From: Pontibacter korlensis
Lineage (GTDB): Bacteria; Bacteroidota; Bacteroidia; Cytophagales; Hymenobacteraceae
Assembly: GCF_000973725.1 (NCBI RefSeq)
Contig: NZ_CP009621.1
Coordinates: 3,899,001-3,963,000 of the forward strand
Length of the DNA: 64,000 nucleotides
Reading direction: 5' to 3'
Every line of letters starts with the position of its first letter. Position 1 is the stretch's first letter. Made by a program: the position numbers and the translations under genes. The notes under the pieces were generated by a model. The model searched no databases and was not told the origin of the DNA. It saw nothing but the letters and a program-made list of their open reading frames with translations. Of the stretch, positions 19,160-28,171 are shown one piece after another.

Positions 19160-19484
19160 AGCTGCCGAGGTCTAAGCCTGGTATGTTTGGTATAAGGCCT
19201 TCGGTGTGTTTGCGCAATTCTTCTTGAGCGCGCTCTCCGGCGGTTAACATGGCGTTATTTACAGCAGCTACAACTAAGTCGTTTACCATTTCACGGTCAC
19301 TCACATTCATGATGGACTCATCGATCTCAATCTTCAGGAGCTGACGCTGACCATTTACAGTAGCTTTAACAAGTCCTGCACCTGATTCGGCCGTAACAGT
19401 TATATCTTTCAGTTTCTCCTGTGCTTCCTTCATTTTGGCCTGGGCTTCTTTTATTTTGCCCATCATGCCGAACATATCAAACAT
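19149..19484 (-). CDS. ebfC: Nucleoid-associated YbaB/EbfC-family protein
   Basis: A 111-residue protein with the compact EbfC fold: N-terminal helix MGKIKEAQAKMKEAQEKLKDI, then GLVKATVNGQRQLLKIEID, and the C-terminal helix DLVVAAVNNAMLTAGERAQEELRKHTEG. These dimers bind DNA with little sequence preference and help organise the nucleoid. In many genomes the gene sits with dnaX and recR; here neither is present, and the following gene is a glycosyltransferase that overlaps it by 11 bases. Family membership is firm; the role in this organism is inferred. Confidence 0.93.
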   Translation of the reverse strand: MFDMFGMMGKIKEAQAKMKEAQEKLKDITVTAESGAGLVKATVNGQRQLLKIEIDESIMNVSDREMVNDLVVAAVNNAMLTAGERAQEELRKHTEGLIPNIPGLDLGSFGL

Positions 19485-19606
19485 AGTTTTCTTCTTTTTA
19501 GGTGTATGTACGAGTGCAGGGCTGTGCTAGCCCTTGCTATATGCAAATATAAGCACTCTTTTTGAAGGCTGTTTATACTTTGGATGATTGGACTAAATGC
19601 GTGCAC

Positions 19607-21556
19607 TTACCGCAACAAGGTGATAGTGCCGGTTCTGCGCTTGGTGGTGCCAAAACTTGTCTGCAGCACTATTTCATAGGCATAAGCGCCTGCTGGTATC
19701 TCGCGTCCGTTTTGGGTGCCGTCCCAAGCGGCGTCAGCTTCGGTTCCTCTGTAGATAACGTTTCCTAGTCGGTTGTATACCAGTAGCGTATATCCACTGT
19801 AAAACTTCCCTTTTATTTCAAACACGTCATTCAGGCCGTCTCCGTTTGGTGTAAAGGCACTGGGTATATAAACAAGTGCATTTTGTTCGATCTCTTCCAG
19901 GTTTGAATAAGTTACCTCTGTTCCTGATTGGGAAGTAGCCCTGATACGATAGCGTAAAACAGGCAACTCATTACTCAGGGTATTGTCGGTAAATGTTCTG
20001 CCTGTAGTCGGATAGCTAGCTACTACATTGCCATCTTGGTCAAGTAATTCTACCGTATACTGCCCAACCCCATTTGGAAAGCCGGAGTAAGCAGACCAGC
20101 TTAAGTTTATACTTCCGTCAGTTTGTTGTTCAGCCTCCAGAATTATTGGGCAGCTAACATTGCTGAGAGGAGAGGTGTTCTCGCACAGATTTGTAAAAGT
20201 AGCACGGTAGCATACTGCTTGTAGCGTAGTGGTAGTAACATCTACATATGTTGTCTGCTGCGTTTGCGTCAGGCGTTGGTAAGTGGAGCCATTTATACTT
20301 CGCTCCAGAGCTATAACATTCACTTGTTCTCCCTCAGGCAGCTGTAAAGTTAGCTCTACTTGATTGTTAAGATCAAAGCTAGAGAGCAGGTAAGGTGCTG
20401 CAGGTATAGCCGTGGAGCTTACCACAGCATTCATCGTAGCTGATACTGATGTGTAACGGTCCCCTTGGGGATCTGTACCTGTGCCTACAATATAGTAGCT
20501 GTACACTTGCCCGCAGGTTACTTCATTATCGGTGTAGGAAGAAGCAGACCCAGGAAGTGTCTCAACCAAAGTACCATTTCGATAAACCTCAAATGCGCTG
20601 AAGTCAGGAGAGTATTCCCAGTTAAGCTGTACCTGTTCCTCTTTAGTTTGTAGGTTTAAGGATATGCCGCTTACGATGTTTGAGTTGATGAAAACCCTGC
20701 CGCAGGCGTCGACCGGGCGTACCAGGTACCAGGTGCCAGCGTTTGTATTCACATTCTCGACAGTATACGTAATGGTGCTACTGCTTAAGTTCTGAATTGT
20801 TCCAATCTCAATGTAGGGGTTCCTGAAGTCACCTGTGTACTGCTCAATGGTGTAGCTGTATCCGGGCACTAAACCTGACAGTTCTAGCTGAACACTTCCG
20901 CTAGCGTCCTGCTCCAGCACCGTTAGTTTTTCGAGTTGAGTCGGGTTCTCTTCGTCTAGAAGTGGAAGAGCAGATACTGATTGGCTGTAAGTGTTTTGGC
21001 AATTGCCTCCGTTATAGCTGCCTGTTAGTGTTACAGTATAAGAGCCTTGGGTGGTATAAGTATGAGTGATAGTTGTGCTGCCATCGGTCTCCCGGGTTGT
21101 GCCATCTCCAAAATCGAAAGTATAGTTGTCATACTCTGTGTTGATGACTGTAAACGAGACGGCTCCACTGGCACAACTCTGTGAGGTAAATTCAGGTGCT
21201 GCTGCGGCTTTAACCTCAAAATCCTGTGCAAAAGTTCTTGTGCCACCACCATCTTCTCTGTTAATAACCTGGGTAATGGTGTAGGTGCCCGGCTGCGAGA
21301 AAGTTGTCTGCTCTTCTGCCTGCAAAAGATCATCAGGATTATAGTTCTGTGGGTCGAAAGCGCCTGGGCCGGGGGAATAAAATATTACGGCATTAGGATC
21401 GGGGTTAGCAGTGCAGTCACGGAAAAAAACGGGTTTACCAGCACAGATTACCTGCACTTCCTGCCCGTCCTGTACAGGGCGAAAACAGCCATTCTGTGCC
21501 CAAGAGGCTGCTGCCAAAAGTATAAACCATATGGTAAACAGATACTTCAAAATCAT
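19607..21556 (-). CDS. Secreted PKD/CHU_C protein (T9SS type B sorting domain)
   Basis: Starting at the ATG at 21556 (a TTG eight codons upstream is less likely) this is a 649-residue export candidate. The signal MILKYLFTIWFILLAAASWA is followed by a PKD-like segment (YTFDFGDGTTRETDG to YTVTLTGSY), fibronectin-like stretches with YSYYIVGT and RYRIRATSQ, and the C-terminal sorting module FTPNGDGLNDVFEIKG, VYNRLGNVIYRG and NGREIPAGAYAYEI typical of CHU_C/gliding-motility C-terminal domains. These are delivered through the type IX secretion system and attached to the surface. No catalytic domain is seen, so an adhesin or matrix protein is likely. Confidence 0.88.
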   Translation of the reverse strand: MILKYLFTIWFILLAAASWAQNGCFRPVQDGQEVQVICAGKPVFFRDCTANPDPNAVIFYSPGPGAFDPQNYNPDDLLQAEEQTTFSQPGTYTITQVINREDGGGTRTFAQDFEVKAAAAPEFTSQSCASGAVSFTVINTEYDNYTFDFGDGTTRETDGSTTITHTYTTQGSYTVTLTGSYNGGNCQNTYSQSVSALPLLDEENPTQLEKLTVLEQDASGSVQLELSGLVPGYSYTIEQYTGDFRNPYIEIGTIQNLSSSTITYTVENVNTNAGTWYLVRPVDACGRVFINSNIVSGISLNLQTKEEQVQLNWEYSPDFSAFEVYRNGTLVETLPGSASSYTDNEVTCGQVYSYYIVGTGTDPQGDRYTSVSATMNAVVSSTAIPAAPYLLSSFDLNNQVELTLQLPEGEQVNVIALERSINGSTYQRLTQTQQTTYVDVTTTTLQAVCYRATFTNLCENTSPLSNVSCPIILEAEQQTDGSINLSWSAYSGFPNGVGQYTVELLDQDGNVVASYPTTGRTFTDNTLSNELPVLRYRIRATSQSGTEVTYSNLEEIEQNALVYIPSAFTPNGDGLNDVFEIKGKFYSGYTLLVYNRLGNVIYRGTEADAAWDGTQNGREIPAGAYAYEIVLQTSFGTTKRRTGTITLLR

Positions 21557-21623
21557 CCTTTCTAATGGCTTTACGATCAATTTAAGGAAAGTACAGCATA
21601 AAACTATGCTGCAAGGGCAAAGA

Positions 21624-21655
21624 AAAGCCTCTGACGCAACTGCACCAGAGGCTTT
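21624..21655 (-). terminator. Terminator of the hisS-hutH unit
   Basis: A ten-base-pair stem (arms around AAAGCCTCTG and CAGAGGCTTT) within 60 bases of the hutH stop, with T-rich flanks on the minus strand. Confidence 0.8.
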
Positions 21656-21675
21656 ATAAATTTTATCTGCTTGGT

Positions 21676-23166
21676 TTACAGACTATATGTCCGCAGAAAA
21701 GAAATGCTTTGTTGAATATCGTGGTGCAGCACCCTGTCAGTCGAAACAAAAGGTACGAGGTTACGATACTCCTTGATCAGCCGCTCTAATGGCTCCGATG
21801 TTTTGAGTGGGCGACGGAAGTCAATTGCCTGTGCAGCGTTCATCAACTCTATGGCAAACACGCGCTCGGTGTTGTGCACCACCTGAAACATTTTGGTAGC
21901 GGCATTGGCCCCCATACTCACATGGTCCTCCTGGTTGTGGGAAGAAGGAATAGTATCAACAGAAGCTGGAGTACATAGTTGCTTGTTCTGGCTCACTATA
22001 GAGGCTGCTGAGTACTGGGTGATCATGAAACCTGAATTTAGGCCTGGTTCTGCCACCAGAAATGCGGGCAGTCCTCTTTGCCCTGAAATGAGCTGGTATG
22101 TACGTCGCTCAGATATGCTGCCTAATTCAGCTACAGCAATAGCCATAAAATCCAGTGCCAATGCCAAAGGTTGCCCATGGAAGTTGCCTCCCGAGATAAT
22201 CTCATCTTCGTCCGGGAAAATGTTAGGGTTGTCTGTTACAGCATTGATTTCAGTAAGGAAGACCTGCTCAGCATACGCAATGGCATCTTTTGAGGCACCA
22301 TGTACCTGTGGGATGCAACGGAAAGAGTAGGGGTCCTGTACATGCTGCTTTTCCTGCTCCATCAGCTGGCTGCCTGTAAGCAGCTCGCGCATAACCTGTG
22401 CTGTCTCCAGTTGCCCTTTGTGAGGGCGCACCTGGTGGATGAGTTGGTTGAACGGCTCAATACGTCCGTCATATGCATCTAATGATAGGGCTCCAAGCAC
22501 ATCTGCCTGACGTGACAAGCGCTTTGCCATCAATAAAGTATAAGCGCCGTAAGCGCTCATGAATTGAGTGCCGTTTAGTAGCGCAAGCCCTTCTTTTGCT
22601 TTCAAGGCGATTGGCTCCCAGCTAAACATGTTCAAAACATGGCGGCTCTCCAGCTTCATTCCCTGGAAATAGACATCGCCAAGCCCTAGCAATGGCAAGC
22701 ACAGATGTGCCAAAGGAGCCAGGTCTCCGCTAGCACCCAATGAACCCTGCTGGTAGACTACCGGGTACACGTCACGGTTAAAAAAGTCGATCAGGCGCTT
22801 TACAGTTTGCAGCTGCACACCACTGTGCCCATAAGCTAGCGACTGTATTTTTAGCAACAGCATTAGCTTTACTACCTCCTGTGGCACTTCATCTCCTATA
22901 CCACAGGCATGCGACATCATCAGGTTACGTTGTAACTGCTCCAAATCTGAGGATGAAATCTTTTTATCATATAAAGAGCCAAATCCTGTATTGATGCCGT
23001 AAATGCTGCGGTCTGTTGCTGCTATTTTCTGCTGCAGGTACTCATGGCAGCGTATAATGCGCTGCTCCGCCTCCTCCGACAACGCCAACGTGTAGTTCTG
23101 CTTCAGGATTGTTTCTATCGTCTCCAGTGTCAGGAACTGGCTGGAAATATGGTGTACCTGGCTCAT
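21676..23166 (-). CDS. hutH: Histidine ammonia-lyase
   Basis: A 496-residue lyase of the aromatic amino-acid ammonia-lyase family. The tripeptide Ala145-Ser146-Gly147 in GSLGASGDLAPLAH forms the MIO prosthetic group. Tyr56 in YGINTGFGSL, the NGTQFMSAYGA region and SHNQEDHVSMGANA are all as in HutH, which converts histidine to urocanate and ammonia. It is preceded by hisS with six bases between stop and start, so both are almost certainly one transcript. The other hut genes are not in the window. Phenylalanine or tyrosine ammonia-lyase activity is possible for the superfamily, but His-type loop residues and the neighbourhood favour histidine. Confidence 0.93.
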   Translation of the reverse strand: MSQVHHISSQFLTLETIETILKQNYTLALSEEAEQRIIRCHEYLQQKIAATDRSIYGINTGFGSLYDKKISSSDLEQLQRNLMMSHACGIGDEVPQEVVKLMLLLKIQSLAYGHSGVQLQTVKRLIDFFNRDVYPVVYQQGSLGASGDLAPLAHLCLPLLGLGDVYFQGMKLESRHVLNMFSWEPIALKAKEGLALLNGTQFMSAYGAYTLLMAKRLSRQADVLGALSLDAYDGRIEPFNQLIHQVRPHKGQLETAQVMRELLTGSQLMEQEKQHVQDPYSFRCIPQVHGASKDAIAYAEQVFLTEINAVTDNPNIFPDEDEIISGGNFHGQPLALALDFMAIAVAELGSISERRTYQLISGQRGLPAFLVAEPGLNSGFMITQYSAASIVSQNKQLCTPASVDTIPSSHNQEDHVSMGANAATKMFQVVHNTERVFAIELMNAAQAIDFRRPLKTSEPLERLIKEYRNLVPFVSTDRVLHHDIQQSISFLRTYSL

Positions 23167-23172
23167 GCGGGT

Positions 23173-24567
23173 TTATTTCAGTTTTGCTATGATTTCATCT
23201 ACAGTCAGGTCCTGCTGTTCTCCTTGCTTCATGTCGCGCAGTTTCAGCTTGCCTGAAGCCATTTCTTCAGAGCCTATCAGGATCACGTAAGGGATGCTTT
23301 TTTGATCGGCATATCCCATTTGCTTCTTAAGTTTGGCTGCTTCCGGGTAAATTTCTGAGCTAATGCCTGCATCGCGGAGTTGCTGTAAAACAGGTAGTGC
23401 ATACTTTTCTGCTTCCTTATCAAACTGCACGATCAATGCTCTTGTGCTTTGCTGGCTGCTGTCGGGGAACAGTTGTAGTTCTTCCAGTACATCATATATG
23501 CGATCTACACCAAAGGAAAAACCTACACCTGATACGCCCGGAAGCCCGAACATTCCTGTAAGGTTGTCATATCGTCCACCACCGCTGATGCTGCCCATGC
23601 TCACGTTGTTTACCTTTACTTCAAAGATGCAGCCGGTGTAGTAGGAGAGGCCACGAGCCAGCGTTACATCCAGCATCAGGCGTTCTTCTCCGGATTCATT
23701 TTGCGCGGTGAGCGCTTTGCTTTGTAGACCCTCCAGGTATGTCCAAACATCTCGCAGGTCATTCAGGCCGCGTTGGCCTTCTGGTGTTTCGCCGAGTATA
23801 CTTTGAAGCTGCTCTAGTTTATTTTCGCTGCTGCCGTTCAAGTCGTAAAGCGGCTCCAGTTTACCAACTGCTTCCTCTGAAATACCCCGTTCCAGTAGCT
23901 CTTTGCGCACGCCTTCACGTCCGATCTTATCCAGTTTATCAATGGCTACACAAATCTCGCCTTCGCGTCCTTTCTCACCTATGGCTTCGGCTATACCTGC
24001 CAGCACCCCACGGTGGTTTATTTTTATGGTGAAGTCAGTGAGCCCAAGGTGGGTAAGCACCTCATTGATCATCTGCACGATCTCCGCTTCACATAGAAGT
24101 GAGTTTGTACCTACCACGTCGGCATCGCACTGGTAAAACTCGCGGTAGCGCCCCTTCTGTGGGCGGTCAGCACGCCATACAGGTTGAATCTGATAACGCT
24201 TGAATGGGAAAGTGATTTCGTTGCGATTCATTACCACAAAGCGGGCGAAAGGTACTGTTAAGTCGTATCGCAGGGCCTTCTCTGAAATTTTACGGGTCAG
24301 GTGCTTATACCCTTGTTCGATGTCTTCCTGTTTCGTTTTAGAGAGGAAATCACCAGAATTCAGTACTTTAAAAATCAGCTGGTCGCCTTCGTCGCCATAC
24401 TTGCCTGTAAGCACAGACAGTTGCTCCATGGCAGGCGTCTCGAGCGGCAGATAGCCAAATTTCTCGAAAGTGCGTCTGATAACGCCAAAAATATAGTTAC
24501 GCTTGGCCACTACAGCCGGGCCAAAGTCTCTTGTTCCTTTAGGTATAGATGGTTTCTCTTTGCTCAT
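23173..24567 (-). CDS. hisS: Histidyl-tRNA synthetase
   Basis: A 464-residue class II synthetase that charges tRNA-His. The class II motifs are PKGTRDFGP at the N-terminus, RPQKGRYREFYQCDADVVG (motif 2), LARGLSYYTGCIFEV (the histidine A box) and SISGGGRYDNLTGMFG (motif 3 region), with an anticodon-binding domain from about residue 350 onward. The length is normal. Its stop codon is six bases before the hutH start, an arrangement in which the enzyme that charges histidine and the enzyme that degrades it are coexpressed. Downstream of the polysaccharide locus but probably with its own promoter in the 101-base gap. Confidence 0.97.
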   Translation of the reverse strand: MSKEKPSIPKGTRDFGPAVVAKRNYIFGVIRRTFEKFGYLPLETPAMEQLSVLTGKYGDEGDQLIFKVLNSGDFLSKTKQEDIEQGYKHLTRKISEKALRYDLTVPFARFVVMNRNEITFPFKRYQIQPVWRADRPQKGRYREFYQCDADVVGTNSLLCEAEIVQMINEVLTHLGLTDFTIKINHRGVLAGIAEAIGEKGREGEICVAIDKLDKIGREGVRKELLERGISEEAVGKLEPLYDLNGSSENKLEQLQSILGETPEGQRGLNDLRDVWTYLEGLQSKALTAQNESGEERLMLDVTLARGLSYYTGCIFEVKVNNVSMGSISGGGRYDNLTGMFGLPGVSGVGFSFGVDRIYDVLEELQLFPDSSQQSTRALIVQFDKEAEKYALPVLQQLRDAGISSEIYPEAAKLKKQMGYADQKSIPYVILIGSEEMASGKLKLRDMKQGEQQDLTVDEIIAKLK

Positions 24568-24668
24568 GCTTTTGCAGGTTTGCCGGCGAAGTTACTAAAT
24601 GTGGAGCAAAGGTGGGAGGGAATGGTTATTGAAAGGAAGGAGGGGGCATAAAAATAAAGCTGCCCTTG

Positions 24669-26042
24669 TTAAAAGGCAGCTTTATCACCTCTGATGACAT
24701 TATAAACTGTGTAGAAGATTATTTTAAGGTCAAGCCAGAATGACCAGTTTTCAAGATAAAAAATGTCAAGTTTCACACGGCCCCTGATTTGGTAAGAGTG
24801 GGTGGTATCACCACGGTAGCCGCGCACCTGTGACAATCCTGTGATGCCTGGTTTGATGAAGTGGCGGACCATGTACTTTTCTGCAACCTGGGCATATTCT
24901 TCTCCAAGTTTGAGCATGTGTGGGCGTGGACCAACAATGGACATATGCCCAAGCAGCACATTAAAGAATTGTGGAAGCTCGTCGATACTGGTTTTACGGA
25001 TAAAAGCCCCCACTCGCGTAATTCGCGCGTCACCTCTTTGCGCCAAAAGTTTATGAGCATCTTTATTGATATACATGCTTCTGAGCTTATAGCACTGGAA
25101 GCTTTTATTGTCGATGCCCGACCTTGTTTGCTTAAAGAAGATTGGACCTCTTGAATCTATTTTAATGGCTATTGCTATGATAGGCAGCAGCCAAGACAGA
25201 ATGAAGACGATGATCAGTAGCGAAAATACAATATCGAACGCTCTCTTGATGAATTTATTCATAACATCATCCAATGGTATTGCCCGAACCATCATAACAG
25301 GCAGAATGTCGTAGAAGTCGATCTTTAGTCTTTGGTGGTTTTGTCCGTTAAACTCTGGCAGGAACTTTATGCGTATCAAGTTGTCGTCTGCAAAGTCCAG
25401 AAGCTGGGCAACTTCTCTTTTGTCGAGTTCATAGGGGCAGCAGTATATTTCGTCTACTTCGTTCGTGGCAACAAAATGCTTTATATCAGAAACTCTTCCT
25501 ATAACATTTTCACCCGTACTTTCCTTATTACTGAAGAATCCCAGAAATTTGTAGCCATACTCCGGGTGACCCTCAAGGAAATGTTTAAGCTCTATTGCTA
25601 GTTCATTATGACCTGCAATAACAACCTTGCGCAAATTGTATCCTTTTGTTCTATAAATCCTCAATGCTGTAGTTACTGCCACACGCCATGATATAACGAG
25701 GAGAGTAAGACCTGCATAATGGTATAAAAGAGCTTTTCTCGAGTAATCATCAAAGCCTGTTATGTTTAAGCCGGCTTCCATCAGGAGAATGTAAAGTAGC
25801 ACCGCTTTGAGCGCTGCAAGCACAACCTTTAACCTTCTGGCAACTCGATAAATTTTATAGGTACTAAGCAAACTAGTGCAAACAAACCATGCTGCTAAAG
25901 AGCAAAGAAATAAATAGAATGGCTCTGTAAATCTATTTACCGACTGATCAAGTACCACCATCGCAAGTACTGATATCGCAATTGCTGCTAAGTCACCAAA
26001 GAGGTAAACTAACCTAATGTATTTAGAGTAGAGACCAGTCAT
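24669..26042 (-). CDS. Undecaprenyl-phosphate sugar-phosphate transferase (WcaJ-like)
   Basis: Start at the ATG at 26042 gives 457 residues (an in-frame TTG lies upstream). Four or five N-terminal membrane segments (to about residue 120), a CoA/NAD-like domain near residues 130-220 ([20 protein letters not shown]) and a C-terminal bacterial sugar transferase domain: [56 protein letters not shown] and GLSQVRG. This enzyme moves a hexose-1-phosphate, often glucose, onto undecaprenyl phosphate and so starts the repeat unit at the cytoplasmic membrane face. It is the last gene of the polysaccharide locus. Confidence 0.93.
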   Translation of the reverse strand: MTGLYSKYIRLVYLFGDLAAIAISVLAMVVLDQSVNRFTEPFYLFLCSLAAWFVCTSLLSTYKIYRVARRLKVVLAALKAVLLYILLMEAGLNITGFDDYSRKALLYHYAGLTLLVISWRVAVTTALRIYRTKGYNLRKVVIAGHNELAIELKHFLEGHPEYGYKFLGFFSNKESTGENVIGRVSDIKHFVATNEVDEIYCCPYELDKREVAQLLDFADDNLIRIKFLPEFNGQNHQRLKIDFYDILPVMMVRAIPLDDVMNKFIKRAFDIVFSLLIIVFILSWLLPIIAIAIKIDSRGPIFFKQTRSGIDNKSFQCYKLRSMYINKDAHKLLAQRGDARITRVGAFIRKTSIDELPQFFNVLLGHMSIVGPRPHMLKLGEEYAQVAEKYMVRHFIKPGITGLSQVRGYRGDTTHSYQIRGRVKLDIFYLENWSFWLDLKIIFYTVYNVIRGDKAAF

Positions 26043-26078
26043 GCAAGGTATAAGCAATTTTATGAGCAGTAGTTAAAG

Positions 26079-27374
26079 CTACTGCTTGTAAGGTTTGTTA
26101 GCAATTATATACTGTAGAAGTAAAAATAAGAAGAAGCAGCTAAATGTGGCTCCTTGCGATCTACTTAAAATTGACTCAGTGAGGGAGCTGGAGATAATAA
26201 GTAGTAGGAACGTTATTAAAAGCCAACTACGGTAACGGATTGCATTGAAGAGAGGGAGAAAATAACATATCAGAAGAACTACAAGTCCTGCTATACCTAT
26301 ACTGACTGCAGTCTCCAAGTATTGATTGTGCGGGTCAAATCTATTTTGAGCTGCAAATACAAATTTCCTATTCTTATAAGATTGAACCATAGCTTCTTTC
26401 ACGTCACCCGTACCCACACCTGCAATAGGATGCTCCTTGATCACATCCACAGCACATACCCATTTAGCTAATCTTAGATTAAGTCCATTCCACTGATTAT
26501 CATCATAGCTTCCAGAAAAATGGTAAATATCAGATGTGTTGGAGAATTCGTAGCTAATATTTGTAAGGCTCTTAAAACGTGCCAAAGTTTGAGGAAAAAG
26601 TAAGGAGAGACCAATCACGAATGCTATTAGTGCAGCTACAAGTAATGATGAATGCAGAATTCTGCCTTTTTTGACGCCAATAACTATAACACTGGTTACC
26701 AAGATAGTAAATAGAACAATTTGAGTAGCTCTTGACGCTAGCAGGAACAGTATGAGCAGTAAGAACAAGATAGAGACTACTATTATTAGCCTCTGCTTAG
26801 CACTAGTTTCTGAAGGCAGAAAGTATAGATGATGGCAAAGGAGTAAAATAGAAGTAGCTACATAAAGAGCAAAATATACAGCCTGCTTTGCATAAATAGA
26901 GACTAAACCATCGCTAAAGAAATAATTAAAATCGTCTTTCTCAATCACTACAAATGTCTGGTAGATAAGAGCTATCATGCTCAGAACCACACATGCAAAA
27001 GCAAAAATGAGCACTGTCTTGTAAAGGTGTTCACGCTTAATTGTAGAAGAGCCTAATATTAGAGGGAAAACCAGCAAGGAAGCTTTTGTCTCTAAGCTCT
27101 TTATTCCTTCCTGTATGTTTTCGGTATAAAGGACACCAATGCAGTATAGTACAAACAGTACAAAGAATGAGATAGCTGATGGGTTCCTACTTAATAGTCT
27201 ATACTTCTCCTTTACATTTCCATTCAGCATCCAAAACAAGGCTAGCATTAGAACTGCTATATTAGTTATAATCTGCTTCGGGGAAAATAGGGAAACAGCA
27301 AGCAGTATCAAGCTGTAGTAATAACCTTGTTGGATAAGGTATACTCCGTTAAGCTTTTTAATAAAGTTTCTCAT
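26079..27374 (-). CDS. O-antigen polymerase/ligase family protein (Wzy_C type)
   Basis: A 431-residue membrane protein with ten or more hydrophobic segments. The long periplasmic loop between about residues 255 and 340 carries HPIAGVGTGDVKEAM and RFDPHNQYLETAVSIG, where the Gly-rich turn and HNxYL are the mark of O-Ag_lig/Wzy_C proteins. Such proteins polymerise the O-unit (Wzy) or ligate polymer to lipid A core (WaaL). The locus has a second protein of this kind at 28161, so which does which cannot be decided here. It overlaps the next gene by four bases (ATGA). Confidence 0.85.
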   Translation of the reverse strand: MRNFIKKLNGVYLIQQGYYYSLILLAVSLFSPKQIITNIAVLMLALFWMLNGNVKEKYRLLSRNPSAISFFVLFVLYCIGVLYTENIQEGIKSLETKASLLVFPLILGSSTIKREHLYKTVLIFAFACVVLSMIALIYQTFVVIEKDDFNYFFSDGLVSIYAKQAVYFALYVATSILLLCHHLYFLPSETSAKQRLIIVVSILFLLLILFLLASRATQIVLFTILVTSVIVIGVKKGRILHSSLLVAALIAFVIGLSLLFPQTLARFKSLTNISYEFSNTSDIYHFSGSYDDNQWNGLNLRLAKWVCAVDVIKEHPIAGVGTGDVKEAMVQSYKNRKFVFAAQNRFDPHNQYLETAVSIGIAGLVVLLICYFLPLFNAIRYRSWLLITFLLLIISSSLTESILSRSQGATFSCFFLFLLLQYIIANKPYKQ

Positions 27375-28171
27375 TTTAGAAATATGGCTTTTGCTTTTGC
27401 CACAAAACTGTAGGGCAGAACACTTAAAACAATGTTTCTAGCCAAGCCTAATACAAAATAAGGAGAAGCTATTTTGTTGTGCAGTAGTATCTTGATTTTG
27501 CTCTTTAGTTGTATGTTTCGTTTAGTGAGCGATATGCCTCTACGGTTAATTTCACAGTAAGTAAGAACCTCAGGTATAATGTGTGTTTTATACTTTCTAA
27601 TAAATCTGAAAAAAAATGCATAATCCTCAGCAGCCTTATAAGTAGTAGGATATAGCCCTATTTCCTTTAAGGCTGCAGTACGAAACATAACCGATGGGTG
27701 AATGAAGCTGCACTTTAAGTACATATTATGTACAATGTCGTTATGCTCTGCCGGAGCTTTGTAAGTGTATTCTTTTCTTCCCCGATCATCAACAAATTCT
27801 ACCCATGAGCCTATGAGGTAGATGTCAGGATGAGTATCTAGGTAATGTTTCTGTTTAGTAAATCTGGATGGAGCACAGGTGTCGCCACAATCTAACCGAG
27901 CGATATATTTATTATGCATGTGCTCCTGAACATGCCTCAGTCCATTGTTTAGTGTATTTTCTATTCCCAGATTTACTTTATTATATATGAACTGCAAACG
28001 TAGTTTCCCCTCAAACAACTGACGAAGCTTCTGCTCATCTGGCTTTAGGTTACTTCCGTCGTCTACAACCAGCACATCAATTGGATGTGAAAATTGAATC
28101 GAATCTAAAGAAGCTTCCAGGCCACTAGGATTATTGTAATGGGGGATCAATACTACGATATCACTGAACAT
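27371..28171 (-). CDS. Family 2 glycosyltransferase
   Basis: Taken from the ATG at 28171 (MFSDIVVLIPHYNN, 266 residues), which overlaps the previous gene by 11 bases. A GT-A fold shows in VVLIPHYNNPSGLEASLDSI, VLVVDDGSN, IARLDCGDTCAPSRF as the DxD-like metal site (a Cys follows the first Asp) and IGSWVEFVDDRG. The C-terminus is helical and basic. It adds one sugar of the repeat unit at the cytoplasmic face; which sugar cannot be told. The four-base overlap with the Wzy/WaaL-like gene downstream suggests coupling. Confidence 0.85.
   Translation of the reverse strand: MFSDIVVLIPHYNNPSGLEASLDSIQFSHPIDVLVVDDGSNLKPDEQKLRQLFEGKLRLQFIYNKVNLGIENTLNNGLRHVQEHMHNKYIARLDCGDTCAPSRFTKQKHYLDTHPDIYLIGSWVEFVDDRGRKEYTYKAPAEHNDIVHNMYLKCSFIHPSVMFRTAALKEIGLYPTTYKAAEDYAFFFRFIRKYKTHIIPEVLTYCEINRRGISLTKRNIQLKSKIKILLHNKIASPYFVLGLARNIVLSVLPYSFVAKAKAIFLK

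Noticed and set aside
21676-23166. Possible phenylalanine or tyrosine ammonia-lyase instead of HutH
   Set aside because: The superfamily shares the MIO motif, but length, NGTQFMSAYGA block and the hisS neighbour favour histidine. Not fully excluded.
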